Positions 56,804-64,000 of a DNA stretch of 64,000 nt are shown here, piece after piece (within the stretch, counting starts at the first letter, position 1; every line of letters begins with the position of its first letter). The DNA lies in NCBI GenBank assembly GCA_019636235.1, contig JAHBXW010000004.1, positions 124,001 through 188,000 of the forward strand, read 5' to 3'. The DNA is from Planctomyces sp. (GTDB lineage Bacteria > Planctomycetota > Planctomycetia > Planctomycetales > Planctomycetaceae). A program made the translations under genes and the position numbers. Below the pieces are notes generated by a model, which saw only the letters and a list, made by a program, of their open reading frames with translations, did no database searches and was not told the DNA's origin.

Positions 56804-58306
56804 ATGCCACAGCGATGGAACGCAACGCTGGCACTGGCCCTCTGCACCCTGGCGCTGCATCCGGCGGCGATCGTCCGTGCGGGCGAGCCCTCTTCGGACG
56901 GGCGCGAACCGGTCCTGAAGGCTTACGCCGTCGCCGACCTGATCACGCCGATCGATCCGACCGCCGTCAGCGACCCGCAGGTCGACTTCGGCTCGCTGGC
57001 GGACCTGCTGCGACTCAAAACGGGTCTCGATTGCTGGGTCGAAGGGGGCGGAAGCGGCTCGATCGTTCCCGAGACGGCGTCCCGTTCGCTCATCATCCGG
57101 CAGACCCAGGACGTCCATTCACGGATCGCCGAGATTCTCGATGAGGTCCGCAGCTCGATGGACGTGGTCCTGTGTTATGAGATTTCGCTGCTGTCCGGCG
57201 ACCTGCAGGCTGTCCAGAAGAACTCCGATGCGTCCCCGTTTGGCCTCGTCGACGCCGATGGCCGCGAGCGACTGCTGAAGCGGACGATGGAACAGGCCGG
57301 CGCCTGCGTCACCTACGCGCCCCGCATCACGGCGTTCGCCGGGCAATCGGTGCGGATCGACCGGGACGGCCAGCCCGGCCTCGAGTTCCATTCCCTGCTG
57401 TCGCCCGATCAGCGCTACATCCGCGCCTGGCTGCAGGTTCACGATGACCACCCAAAGCGACACGAACTGCTGATTCCTGACGGCTTCACGGCGGTCCGCG
57501 AGCTCTCGGCCGGCCGCACCTGGATGCTGATCACCTTGCGGGTGCTCCGCGCCCGCGAGCCCCAGGAAGCCTCTCCGAAGCTCCCCTCCCCGTCGTCCAA
57601 TCCCGAGGGCCAGCGGTTCCCCGTGCCGATGGATGACGGCCTCGCTGCGGCGAGCGGCCCTGATTCGCCGGTGGCGGCGGGAATTCGAGCCGCGGGCCTG
57701 CCGCCCGCTGTTCGAAATCTGCCCGCGCCGCGCTCCGGCGCTCGCCGTGACGGCTGGCGCGGGCCGGACCGCACGACCGCATCCTTGACGCTGACGTCCA
57801 GCGTCCCCGCGCTGGCGGCCCCGGCGCTGCCGGGCGAACCGAATCGCCTGCCGGCCTTGCGGGTCGCGTCCCGCCCGATGCCGCTGCCGCAGATCGTCAG
57901 CGCCCGACCGGGGATGTCCGCCATGCCGATCACGACGCCGACGCTGCCGATGCATGGCCTTGAGTTCCGAATCGTGTCCCCGGCCGCCGCGGTGGTGACC
58001 GGGCAGGCCCGACTCGTTCCGGCCGAACATCTTTGCGAGGGGCCTCCCTGCCCGTGTCGGGAATCCGCGACCGAATCGCGACCGGCCTCGATCGTCGCCG
58101 CCAACGCCATCCTGCATGGCCTGAACACGCTGCTCCCGAAGACGTCCGCGGGAATGCGGACGCCGCCGGGCTCGGCAGTGCAGGGCCGGGGCTTTCGCCT
58201 GACGTCCGAGCAGGTGCGTCGCGCCGAGGAGCTTCAGCAAGAGATCAACCGGCTCCGCAATGAGCAGCGCGCGCTGCTGCAGGATGTGATGCGCAACGCG
58301 GACTGA
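56804..58306 (+). CDS. Exported secretin-N-like protein
   Basis: A 500-residue secreted protein, ATG 56804. Signal LALALCTLALHPAAIVRA. The N-terminal third contains a secretin-type N domain: SRSLIIRQTQDVHSRIAEIL followed by YEISLLSG, the pattern used by many planctomycete pilus-related proteins. There is no secretin pore domain; the middle is Pro/Ser-rich and unordered (residues about 270-400), and the end is a coiled coil (AEELQQEINRLRNEQRALL). It is a single gene with no pilus gene nearby. A structural or binding role is likely, but not proven. Confidence 0.75.
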   Translation: MPQRWNATLALALCTLALHPAAIVRAGEPSSDGREPVLKAYAVADLITPIDPTAVSDPQVDFGSLADLLRLKTGLDCWVEGGGSGSIVPETASRSLIIRQTQDVHSRIAEILDEVRSSMDVVLCYEISLLSGDLQAVQKNSDASPFGLVDADGRERLLKRTMEQAGACVTYAPRITAFAGQSVRIDRDGQPGLEFHSLLSPDQRYIRAWLQVHDDHPKRHELLIPDGFTAVRELSAGRTWMLITLRVLRAREPQEASPKLPSPSSNPEGQRFPVPMDDGLAAASGPDSPVAAGIRAAGLPPAVRNLPAPRSGARRDGWRGPDRTTASLTLTSSVPALAAPALPGEPNRLPALRVASRPMPLPQIVSARPGMSAMPITTPTLPMHGLEFRIVSPAAAVVTGQARLVPAEHLCEGPPCPCRESATESRPASIVAANAILHGLNTLLPKTSAGMRTPPGSAVQGRGFRLTSEQVRRAEELQQEINRLRNEQRALLQDVMRNAD

Positions 58307-58341
58307 GCGCGGCCGACGAAGCCCTCCAGGTCAAAAGCCAA

Positions 58342-58366
58342 AGCCGCGGGAGCTGCTCCTGCGGCT
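58342..58366 (+). terminator. Weak terminator after the secretin-N-like gene
   Basis: AGCCGCGGGAG and CTCCTGCGGCT form a stem (one G-T pair) around CTG, about 35 bases after the stop codon. It is followed by TCTGCTTT rather than a full T-run, so efficiency is uncertain. Confidence 0.45.
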
Positions 58367-58520
58367 TCTGCTTTGCGCGACGGCCCGGCGGACGGAAACA
58401 CGCAACTGCTCTGAAATCGCAGCATTCCGCCAATCCAGCGTGCTGTGGTCAAATCATGAACATAATTGTACCATGAATCTTGCGGTTCCGCCGGCTCAAC
58501 TCGGACCGGAGTGCAGAATC

Positions 58521-59759
58521 ATGTCGCTCGAGGACTTGCAGAGAGATTATCCCCACCTGACGTTTCGGAAGTGCTGGCGGCTGAATGAACGCACGCTGCT
58601 GAATCTCGGACAGTGCGTCGCGATCATTAATTGTCTGGCCGAGATGCCGATCAGCCCGAAGCTGCAGAAGGCGCTGCGGCGAGTCGCCTTCGAGCGAGGC
58701 GCCCAGGCGACGACGGCCATCGAAGGCAACACGCTGACGGACGAGGAGGTCCGAAAACTCCTGGCTGGCGAGGAACTTCCCAAGTCCCGTGAGTATCAGG
58801 CCCGGGAGGTGAAGAACGCGCTGGAGGCAATGCGGTTCGTGTGGCAGAAGGTCGTCGTCGCCGGCGAATGCGAGCCTGTCGACCCGAAGCTGCTGTGCGA
58901 TCTCAACCGAATTGTCGGGCAGAATCTCGGCACGCTCTTCGACGGAGTTCCGGGGCGGCCGCGCACGGATCGTCGATCGGTGGGGCGCTATCTGGCGCCG
59001 CCGCATGAACACGTCGAACACCTGATGTCGGCCATGTGCGGCTGGTTGCGCGAAGAGTTCGGCTACGCATCGGGCCGCCAATCGACGGATGTCGCGATCA
59101 TCGAAGCGATCGTCGCGCACGTTTACTTCGAGTGGATTCATCCATTCGCGGACGGCAACGGGCGCACGGGGCGGCTGCTGGAGTTCTTCATTCTGTTGCG
59201 GTCTGGACTTCCCGACATCGCAGCGCATGTTCTCGCGAATCACTACAACACGAGTCGGTCGGAATACGCGTCCCACTTTGAGAACGCCCGCAAAAAACGG
59301 GACCTGTCTGAGTTCCTGTCGTACGCTGTGCAGGGGCTTCTGGACGGCCTGGAGGCGACTCAGGAAGAGGTGAAGAACGAGGCCTTCCGCGTGACCTGGA
59401 GATCTCACATCTATGAGGTCTTCACGGATTACAAATGCCTGAAAACGTCGGTCTTCAAGCGACGCCGCAACTTGGCGCTCCAGATGCCGATTGGCGCGAA
59501 ATTCACGCTGGAAGAGCTGATTCGCACAAGCGACGAACTCGTTCGCGAATACATGGGGAGGGATCGACGGAAGATCAAGGCCGACCTTGATGAGATCAAA
59601 CGCCTCGATCTCGTCTCCGAGGACGACGGAATGTATCGAGCAAACACCGACCTGCTTGTGGCCCAGCACCTGGCTCCCCGCGTCCAGCGGGGGGCGCTCC
59701 CGAAAAGCCAGACGCCGACTGCGAACAACCCGGATCTGGCGAACACGTCCCGCGTCTGA
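58521..59759 (+). CDS. Fic-domain AMP-transferase family protein
   Basis: A 412-residue Fic protein. ATG 58521 is chosen for its GGAG site and since homologues begin near SLEDLQRDYPHLTF; ATG 58473 and GTG 58440 are alternatives. The active-site motif HPFADGNGRTGR is at about residue 207. An N-terminal inhibitory helix motif TTAIEGN at residue 64 fits the S/T-x-x-x-E-G/N rule, so class II autoinhibition is expected. A winged-helix-like C-terminal part (IKADLDEIKRLDLVS) follows. It should transfer AMP from ATP to a protein hydroxyl; the target is unknown. No separate antitoxin gene is present. Confidence 0.9.
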   Translation: MSLEDLQRDYPHLTFRKCWRLNERTLLNLGQCVAIINCLAEMPISPKLQKALRRVAFERGAQATTAIEGNTLTDEEVRKLLAGEELPKSREYQAREVKNALEAMRFVWQKVVVAGECEPVDPKLLCDLNRIVGQNLGTLFDGVPGRPRTDRRSVGRYLAPPHEHVEHLMSAMCGWLREEFGYASGRQSTDVAIIEAIVAHVYFEWIHPFADGNGRTGRLLEFFILLRSGLPDIAAHVLANHYNTSRSEYASHFENARKKRDLSEFLSYAVQGLLDGLEATQEEVKNEAFRVTWRSHIYEVFTDYKCLKTSVFKRRRNLALQMPIGAKFTLEELIRTSDELVREYMGRDRRKIKADLDEIKRLDLVSEDDGMYRANTDLLVAQHLAPRVQRGALPKSQTPTANNPDLANTSRV

Positions 59760-59783
59760 GGCGTCGCTGGCTGCGCAGATCGT

Positions 59784-61256
59784 TCACGCCGCGGCGGCCG
59801 TCGACCGGCCAGACTCCGGCTCGGCGTCGGCAGCCAGGCCTGCATCCGGCGGCAGCGGCACGACGGACTGCGCCGTCAGACCCGAGTCCCGGTCCCCATC
59901 CGGCGCGACGACCCCTTCCAGTTGTTCGAGCAGCTCGCGGATGATCCGCTCCGCCTCGAGCTTGTCATCCCGCCATTGGGCCTGAGCGGCGAGCCACTCC
60001 TTCTCGCGCTCGGCGGCCGCGAGGGACTGCTCGGCCATCGCCCGCTCCCGGCCGGCCAACAGCTCCTCGCGCTCGACCGTCCGCTGCACCTGCGTGTCGC
60101 GTTCCGCACGGAACTCGTCGCGCGTCGCCACCAGCTTGCGGATCGCCTCGTCCGCCTCCTGCCGCCGCTGAATGAGCGATTCCCGCAGATCGCGATAGTC
60201 GTTGAACAACGTCTCGCGGGCCTGCTGAACGCCGGCCTGCGCCGTCTCGGGATCGCTCTGGCGGACCAGCTCCGCCGTCGCCTGCTCAACGGCCAGACGG
60301 CCCTCCAGCAACTCCTGATGCGACTGCTCCAGCTCGTCCCGCAGCGCATCGAGCCGTTGCCGCCGCGCGTCCAAAGTCGCCGAATGGCGGATCAGCAGGT
60401 CCTGCTGCCGCCGATTCTCCGCCAACTGGGCCTCTGTCTGCGCGGCCAGCGATACGCGTTCCTCGGCGAGCGCATCGCGTTCCCGCGCGGCTTCATTCTG
60501 CGCCGCGACGCGCTGCTGCCGGAACAACTCGCATTCCGCGTCGAACGTCTGTTCGCGGCGTTCGAGCAGGTCGCGGAACCGCCGGATCTGCGACAGCCGG
60601 AACCGGATGGATTCGTCGACCTCCAGCGCCCAGGTCCGCTGCCGCTGCCGCTGGCGGTCCAGCTCGGAACGCTGCGAGGCGATCTCTTTGCGGAGCTTCT
60701 GCAGATGGTCTTCATGGAACCGGGTGCGCTTGTCGAGGTCGACGGCCTGCTGGGTCAGAGTCTGGTCGCGCGTCTCAAGCCCCTGTTCGCGGGCGTCCTG
60801 CTGCCGCCGTTGCTCCAGAAGTTCCTCGCGCTCGTCGGCGAATTCGCGCTGCAGTTGCTGGCGGAATTCAGAACGCTCTGCGTCCAGCAGTTGCTGCGAA
60901 TCCTGCAGCGTCCGTTCGCGGGCATCGAGATCCGCGGTGCGCGAGACGATGGCGGCCTCGCGATCGACGACTGCCGTTTCGCGGGAGGTCAGATCGCGGT
61001 CCCGCAATTCGATCTTCTGGTCCTGTTCCTGGGCGGCCAGCCGCAGCGTGCGGCGCTCATTGTCCAGCGACACGAACTGCCGATTGAGGTTGGCTTCCCG
61101 ACGGTCCAGCTCCTCCAATTGCGTGCGGAGGTGATCCATCAGCCGCGAGACCTCCCGGACCGTCTGTTCGGTGGGGAGGGTCGGCTGCGGCAGGCGGCGT
61201 TCGGGCGGCCTGGGGCCGGCCGCGGCAGGCGGCGCCTGATTGGAGAACTGGCTCAT
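59784..61256 (-). CDS. Long coiled-coil protein
   Basis: A 490-residue protein, ATG 61256 behind AAGGGA. After a Pro/Ala-rich lead of 30 residues, residues about 35-440 form nearly continuous heptad-type coiled coil rich in Arg, Glu, Gln and Leu (for example RRQQDAREQGLETRDQTL). It has no membrane segment or globular domain. The last 40 residues are acidic and Pro/Ala-rich. Very long coiled coils often act as scaffolds or cytoskeletal-like elements, but nothing here proves that. Leftward, 118 bases downstream of the thioredoxin gene and perhaps co-transcribed. Confidence 0.82.
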   Translation of the reverse strand: MSQFSNQAPPAAAGPRPPERRLPQPTLPTEQTVREVSRLMDHLRTQLEELDRREANLNRQFVSLDNERRTLRLAAQEQDQKIELRDRDLTSRETAVVDREAAIVSRTADLDARERTLQDSQQLLDAERSEFRQQLQREFADEREELLEQRRQQDAREQGLETRDQTLTQQAVDLDKRTRFHEDHLQKLRKEIASQRSELDRQRQRQRTWALEVDESIRFRLSQIRRFRDLLERREQTFDAECELFRQQRVAAQNEAARERDALAEERVSLAAQTEAQLAENRRQQDLLIRHSATLDARRQRLDALRDELEQSHQELLEGRLAVEQATAELVRQSDPETAQAGVQQARETLFNDYRDLRESLIQRRQEADEAIRKLVATRDEFRAERDTQVQRTVEREELLAGRERAMAEQSLAAAEREKEWLAAQAQWRDDKLEAERIIRELLEQLEGVVAPDGDRDSGLTAQSVVPLPPDAGLAADAEPESGRSTAAAA

Positions 61257-61374
61257 CGGGAGTCCCTTCCCTGCGGCACATCGGGGGCTGGCGGAATGCC
61301 TGCCCCCACACCCGCCATCCCGCCGGCCGGCGAACCGCTCTGCGATCCGCATCCGGCCGGGCAAAACCCTGCTT

Positions 61375-61704
61375 TCAGCCGAGATGCTTGTCCAGCGTCG
61401 CCGCCAGGCGATCCTTCGGGGTCAGCCCCACCACGCGCTCCACCGGCTGGCCGTCCTTGAACAGCAGCAGCGTGGGGATCCCCTCGATGCGGTAATTCAT
61501 GGCCGCCTGACGGCTGTCGTCCGTGTTGACCTTCACGACGCGCACACGCCCGGCATAGTCGTTCGCAATGGCCTCCACCGTCGGCGACAGCATCTTGCAG
61601 GGGCCGCACCACGGGGCCCAGAAGTCAACCAGCACGGGCTGAGCGCTCTTGAGAACTTCCTGATCGAACGTTGAGTCCGTGACGTCGAGAACATTACCGG
61701 CCAT
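61375..61704 (-). CDS. trxA: Thioredoxin
   Basis: A 109-residue thioredoxin with the WCGPC active site in [18 protein letters not shown], cis-proline in [13 protein letters not shown] and the standard five-strand order. It reduces disulfides in cytoplasmic proteins and is recycled by thioredoxin reductase, whose gene is not in this window. No signal peptide, so cytoplasmic. It sits upstream of the coiled-coil gene in the same direction. Confidence 0.96.
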   Translation of the reverse strand: MAGNVLDVTDSTFDQEVLKSAQPVLVDFWAPWCGPCKMLSPTVEAIANDYAGRVRVVKVNTDDSRQAAMNYRIEGIPTLLLFKDGQPVERVVGLTPKDRLAATLDKHLG

Positions 61705-61907
61705 TCGAATCCACCTTTGCTGCAGTCACGCGAATTTCGGAAACGCGGGGGATTATTCAACGACCGGCAAAGCGTGTCAACGTGCGGATGGCCGAGGCGG
61801 CGCACTGCAAGTGTTCGCTGCGGAAGACCTTCGGGCCAATTGCCATGCGCCGGGCCGCGTCGTGCGACACCTCGGGAAGTCCGTAGGCAGCGCCCCGCCT
61901 GAGGGCG

Positions 61908-62153
61908 TCAGGCGCCGAACTTTTCCCGATACAGCCGTTCAATGTCGGCCGTCGTCACCGTGATCTCCCGCGTGAAGCCGGTGTGCGCCCGCGAATAGCT
62001 GATCTGTCCGGCCAGTGCCGGCTGACGATGAATCGCCCGGGCCAGCCATTCCCGGTCCCCTTCGGAGAGTCCCTGCACGTCCGGAGCCCAGTGGGTGATT
62101 GTCTCCACGACGAGCGAATCGACACGCGGATCGTACTTGTTGTAGTCAGCCAT
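61908..62153 (-). CDS. Small protein, FlgM-like C-terminal pattern
   Basis: An 81-residue soluble protein starting ATG 62153 (MADYNKYDPRVDSLVVETIT). The middle helix (LSEGDREWLARAIHRQPALA) and ending DIERLYREKFGA have no firm domain match. Some flagellar anti-sigma proteins (FlgM) look alike at such low complexity, but the resemblance is weak and no flagellar gene is near, so I do not assign it. It lies about 200 bases upstream of thioredoxin in the same direction. Confidence 0.6.
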   Translation of the reverse strand: MADYNKYDPRVDSLVVETITHWAPDVQGLSEGDREWLARAIHRQPALAGQISYSRAHTGFTREITVTTADIERLYREKFGA

Positions 62154-62380
62154 GATGCATCTGGGACGACACGAGACACAGACGTCGGGGCCAGCGGACC
62201 GCGAGGCGTGGGGCGGATGATACCGACGCGCCGCGGCAGGAAAAAGCCGGTCGCCGCAATCCTTCCCGCCTTCCCTGAATTGGCGATTCGCGGTCCGTCC
62301 GCAATAACTCGTCCACACGCCCGGAACCCGGCGCCCCCGGAACCGCCGCGATGTGGCCCGCCCCCGTCCAGGAACCCCCG

Positions 62381-62773
62381 ATGAAACTCGAACACGTCGC
62401 CATCAACGTCCCGGATCCGCTCAGCCTGTCCCGCTGGTACGTCGAGCATCTCGGGCTGAAAGTCGTCCGCCGCTTCATGGAGCCCCCCTACGGCCATTTC
62501 CTCGCCGACGACAGCGGCCAGGTGCTGCTAGAAATTTATGGCAACGAGCAGGCCCCGAGGCTGGAGTTCTCCGGCCAACATCCCGCGATGCTGCACTTCG
62601 CGTTCGTCAGTCGCGACGTCGAAGCGGATGCGCGCCGGCTGGTGGCCGCGGGCGCGGTCCAGATCGGACAGTTCGACCGCGCGGCGAATGGCGACCGCCT
62701 GGCCATGCTCCGCGACCCCTGGGGCGTCTGCGTGCAGCTCGTCGAACGAGCGCAACCCATGCTCGGCGTCTGA
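62381..62773 (+). CDS. VOC-family (glyoxalase/dioxygenase) protein
   Basis: A 130-residue VOC protein, ATG 62381 with CAGGAAC upstream. It has paired beta-alpha-beta-beta-beta modules: KLEHVAINVPDPLSLSRWYV (metal His at residue 5), LLEIYGN with a metal Glu, LHFAFVSRDVEADARRLV with a metal His, and RLAMLRDPWGVCVQLVE with the last Glu. The layout fits a glyoxalase I or extradiol-type member; the substrate is not deducible. It is a single gene converging with the TPR gene. Confidence 0.92.
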   Translation: MKLEHVAINVPDPLSLSRWYVEHLGLKVVRRFMEPPYGHFLADDSGQVLLEIYGNEQAPRLEFSGQHPAMLHFAFVSRDVEADARRLVAAGAVQIGQFDRAANGDRLAMLRDPWGVCVQLVERAQPMLGV

Positions 62774-62818
62774 GAACCGCAGCAATCATTCGCGGCTGCG
62801 GCGCCCTGGCAGCCGACG

Positions 62819-64000
62819 TCATTGCCGCGATTGCCCTTCCAGCCCCTGCAGGGCCACACGGGCGCCGCGAAAGGCTGATAGCCGCTCCGCTTCGGTGCCG
62901 AGCGCCTGAGCGAAAAACGCCTGCGCCTCGTCGGTCTTCTTCCGGCGGACCATCTCCAGTCCGATGAAGTAATAGGCCTCGCAGAGTTGCGCCTGCCGGA
63001 CTGACGCATCGGTGGGATTCGCCGCGGCGAGAAGTTCGCCGTCGGTGATCTTGCCCAGCTGATAAAGAGTCAGCCAATCGAACCAGGTCCGCTGGGCGGT
63101 GGGCCGCGCGACGGCCGCGAGGACGTTCGGCTCGCTGGACAGGTTCTGGCCGGTGCGGACGGCGGCCGCCAGGCGCCAGGGCGTCAGAAACGGGATGTCG
63201 GGATTCAGGTCCCGCGCCCGATTGAACTCGGCCAGCGCCTTCGCATAGTCCTGCGCGAAGAAATGCGCGAACGCGAGATCGGCGAAAGCCATGCCATTGG
63301 CCGGCTCGAGCCGGCAGACCTTTTCATACTCGGGGACGGCATCGCCCGGCCGACCCTGATTGACAAGGATCGTGCCCCGCAGGCGGTGCGCCTGGGCGAA
63401 CTCCGGATCGATCTCCAGCGCCGCCGCCAGATCCTGTTCTGCAGCATCGGCGTCGTTCATCTGCATCAGGACGTAGGCCCGGTTGACCAGCGCCGGCACG
63501 TATTCCGGATCCGCCTTGAGCGCGGCCGCGAAGTCCGACAGCGCGTCCTTGTCGCGGCCCAGAGAATGGAAGTGCATCGCACGATTGTTCAGCAGCAGCG
63601 GATTGCCGGCGATGGACGCCACCGCGCGATTGTGCACGCCCAGCGCTGCATCGGGCCCCTTCACGGACAACGTCGCGCTGGCCAACGCGACGAACGCGGC
63701 CAGATGGTCGCTCTTCAATTGGATGGCCTCGTTGAAATCGGACCGTGCGGCGTCGGGCGCCCGCGCCTGCAGGTTTGCCAGCCCCCGCTGGTACAGGAGG
63801 TTCGCGTGCTCTTCGTCGCTGAACTGGGACTTCTCCAGGAGCTGATCGATGACGCTGCGGGCCGTCTCAGCGTGCACCGGCTTGCCTTCAATGATCGACA
63901 AATTCGTCATGCCGAACAGGTACGGCAGGTAATAGTCGGCCTTGCCGCTGCCTTCGAGCCGGATCGCCTCGCGGGCGTCGGTGATGCCCTGGCGGACGAT
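62819..64000 (-). CDS. TPR-repeat protein, N-terminal part beyond the window
   Basis: The frame is open without a stop up to the right edge: 30 codons before the internal ATG 63910 read as a further TPR helix (TDAREAIRLEGSGKADYYLP). Thus ATG 63910 is not the real start and the gene continues off the window. About ten TPR units follow, for example DALSDFAAALKADPEYVPAL and AAEQDLAAALEIDPEFAQAH. It is a helical protein-protein scaffold; no catalytic domain is in the visible 394 residues. Planctomycetes often place TPR repeats behind Ser/Thr kinases, so a kinase may lie upstream outside the window. Confidence 0.85.
   Translation of the reverse strand: MVRQGITDAREAIRLEGSGKADYYLPYLFGMTNLSIIEGKPVHAETARSVIDQLLEKSQFSDEEHANLLYQRGLANLQARAPDAARSDFNEAIQLKSDHLAAFVALASATLSVKGPDAALGVHNRAVASIAGNPLLLNNRAMHFHSLGRDKDALSDFAAALKADPEYVPALVNRAYVLMQMNDADAAEQDLAAALEIDPEFAQAHRLRGTILVNQGRPGDAVPEYEKVCRLEPANGMAFADLAFAHFFAQDYAKALAEFNRARDLNPDIPFLTPWRLAAAVRTGQNLSSEPNVLAAVARPTAQRTWFDWLTLYQLGKITDGELLAAANPTDASVRQAQLCEAYYFIGLEMVRRKKTDEAQAFFAQALGTEAERLSAFRGARVALQGLEGQSRQ

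Noticed and set aside
61908-62153. FlgM anti-sigma factor
   Set aside because: Similarity is weak and general; no flagellar genes or sigma-28 binding pattern found.

Overview
The window is GC-rich bacterial chromosome, most likely from a member of Planctomycetota (Planctomycetaceae-like). This rests on gene content rather than a marker gene: a squalene-cyclase-fold protein followed by MoxR, DUF58 and BatA-type genes; an ECF sigma factor beside a Ser/Thr kinase that carries its own anti-sigma-like zinc finger; a sulfatase with an OprB-type porin; an LRR lipoprotein; a fused SecDF beside yajC and tgt; secretin-N-like exported proteins; and intergenic CACGAAAG-type repeats. The annotation covers 58 protein-coding loci (one of them a pseudogene). 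No rRNA, tRNA, CRISPR array, transposase or prophage was seen.

Layout. 1-6 kb: end of a SIMPL protein, then squalene-cyclase-like, MoxR, DUF58, a 58-residue gene and a BatA-type membrane protein, all rightward. 6-7.6 kb: a 319-residue protein coupled to a PIN-domain gene interrupted by one in-frame TAA, a likely toxin-antitoxin locus with a dead or truncated toxin. 7.6-16 kb: SDR, a small protein paired with a DUF4132 protein, a large exported membrane protein, GNAT, DUF1801 and YjbQ. 16.1-19.1 kb: an accessory island of visibly lower GC, with three small leftward genes (one GIY-YIG-like) divergent from an XRE-ImmA/IrrE and PIN pair, separated by a region rich in inverted repeats.

19-26 kb: pentapeptide protein, SDR, RraA-like protein, LRR lipoprotein, and succinate dehydrogenase sdhC-sdhA without sdhB. 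26-29 kb (leftward): ECF sigma factor, Ser/Thr kinase, exported coiled-coil protein. 29-36 kb: outer-membrane protein, OprB porin and sulfatase leftward, diverging from a DUF1254/DUF1214 protein; a perfect 20-bp palindrome lies between. 36-46 kb: HExxH protein, exported protein, secDF, yajC, tgt, M24 peptidase, sucD (no sucC beside it).

46-47 kb holds almost identical 59-bp direct repeats that each look like a leftward promoter, a CACGAAAG inverted-repeat element, and two overlapping very small ORFs. 47-56 kb: OleC-like AMP ligase, site-2 protease, murG, mazG, CBS protein, glycosyltransferase, methionine aminopeptidase (with a 15-bp tandem repeat at its stop codon), and two adjacent SpoU methyltransferases. 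56-64 kb: secretin-N-like exported protein, Fic protein, coiled-coil protein, thioredoxin, an 81-residue protein, VOC protein and a TPR protein running off the right edge.

The most promising leads for something undescribed are the 319-residue protein with its broken PIN partner, the small protein with DUF4132, the 16.1-19.1 kb island, and the duplicated promoter with its small ORFs. No function is proven for any of these from sequence alone.
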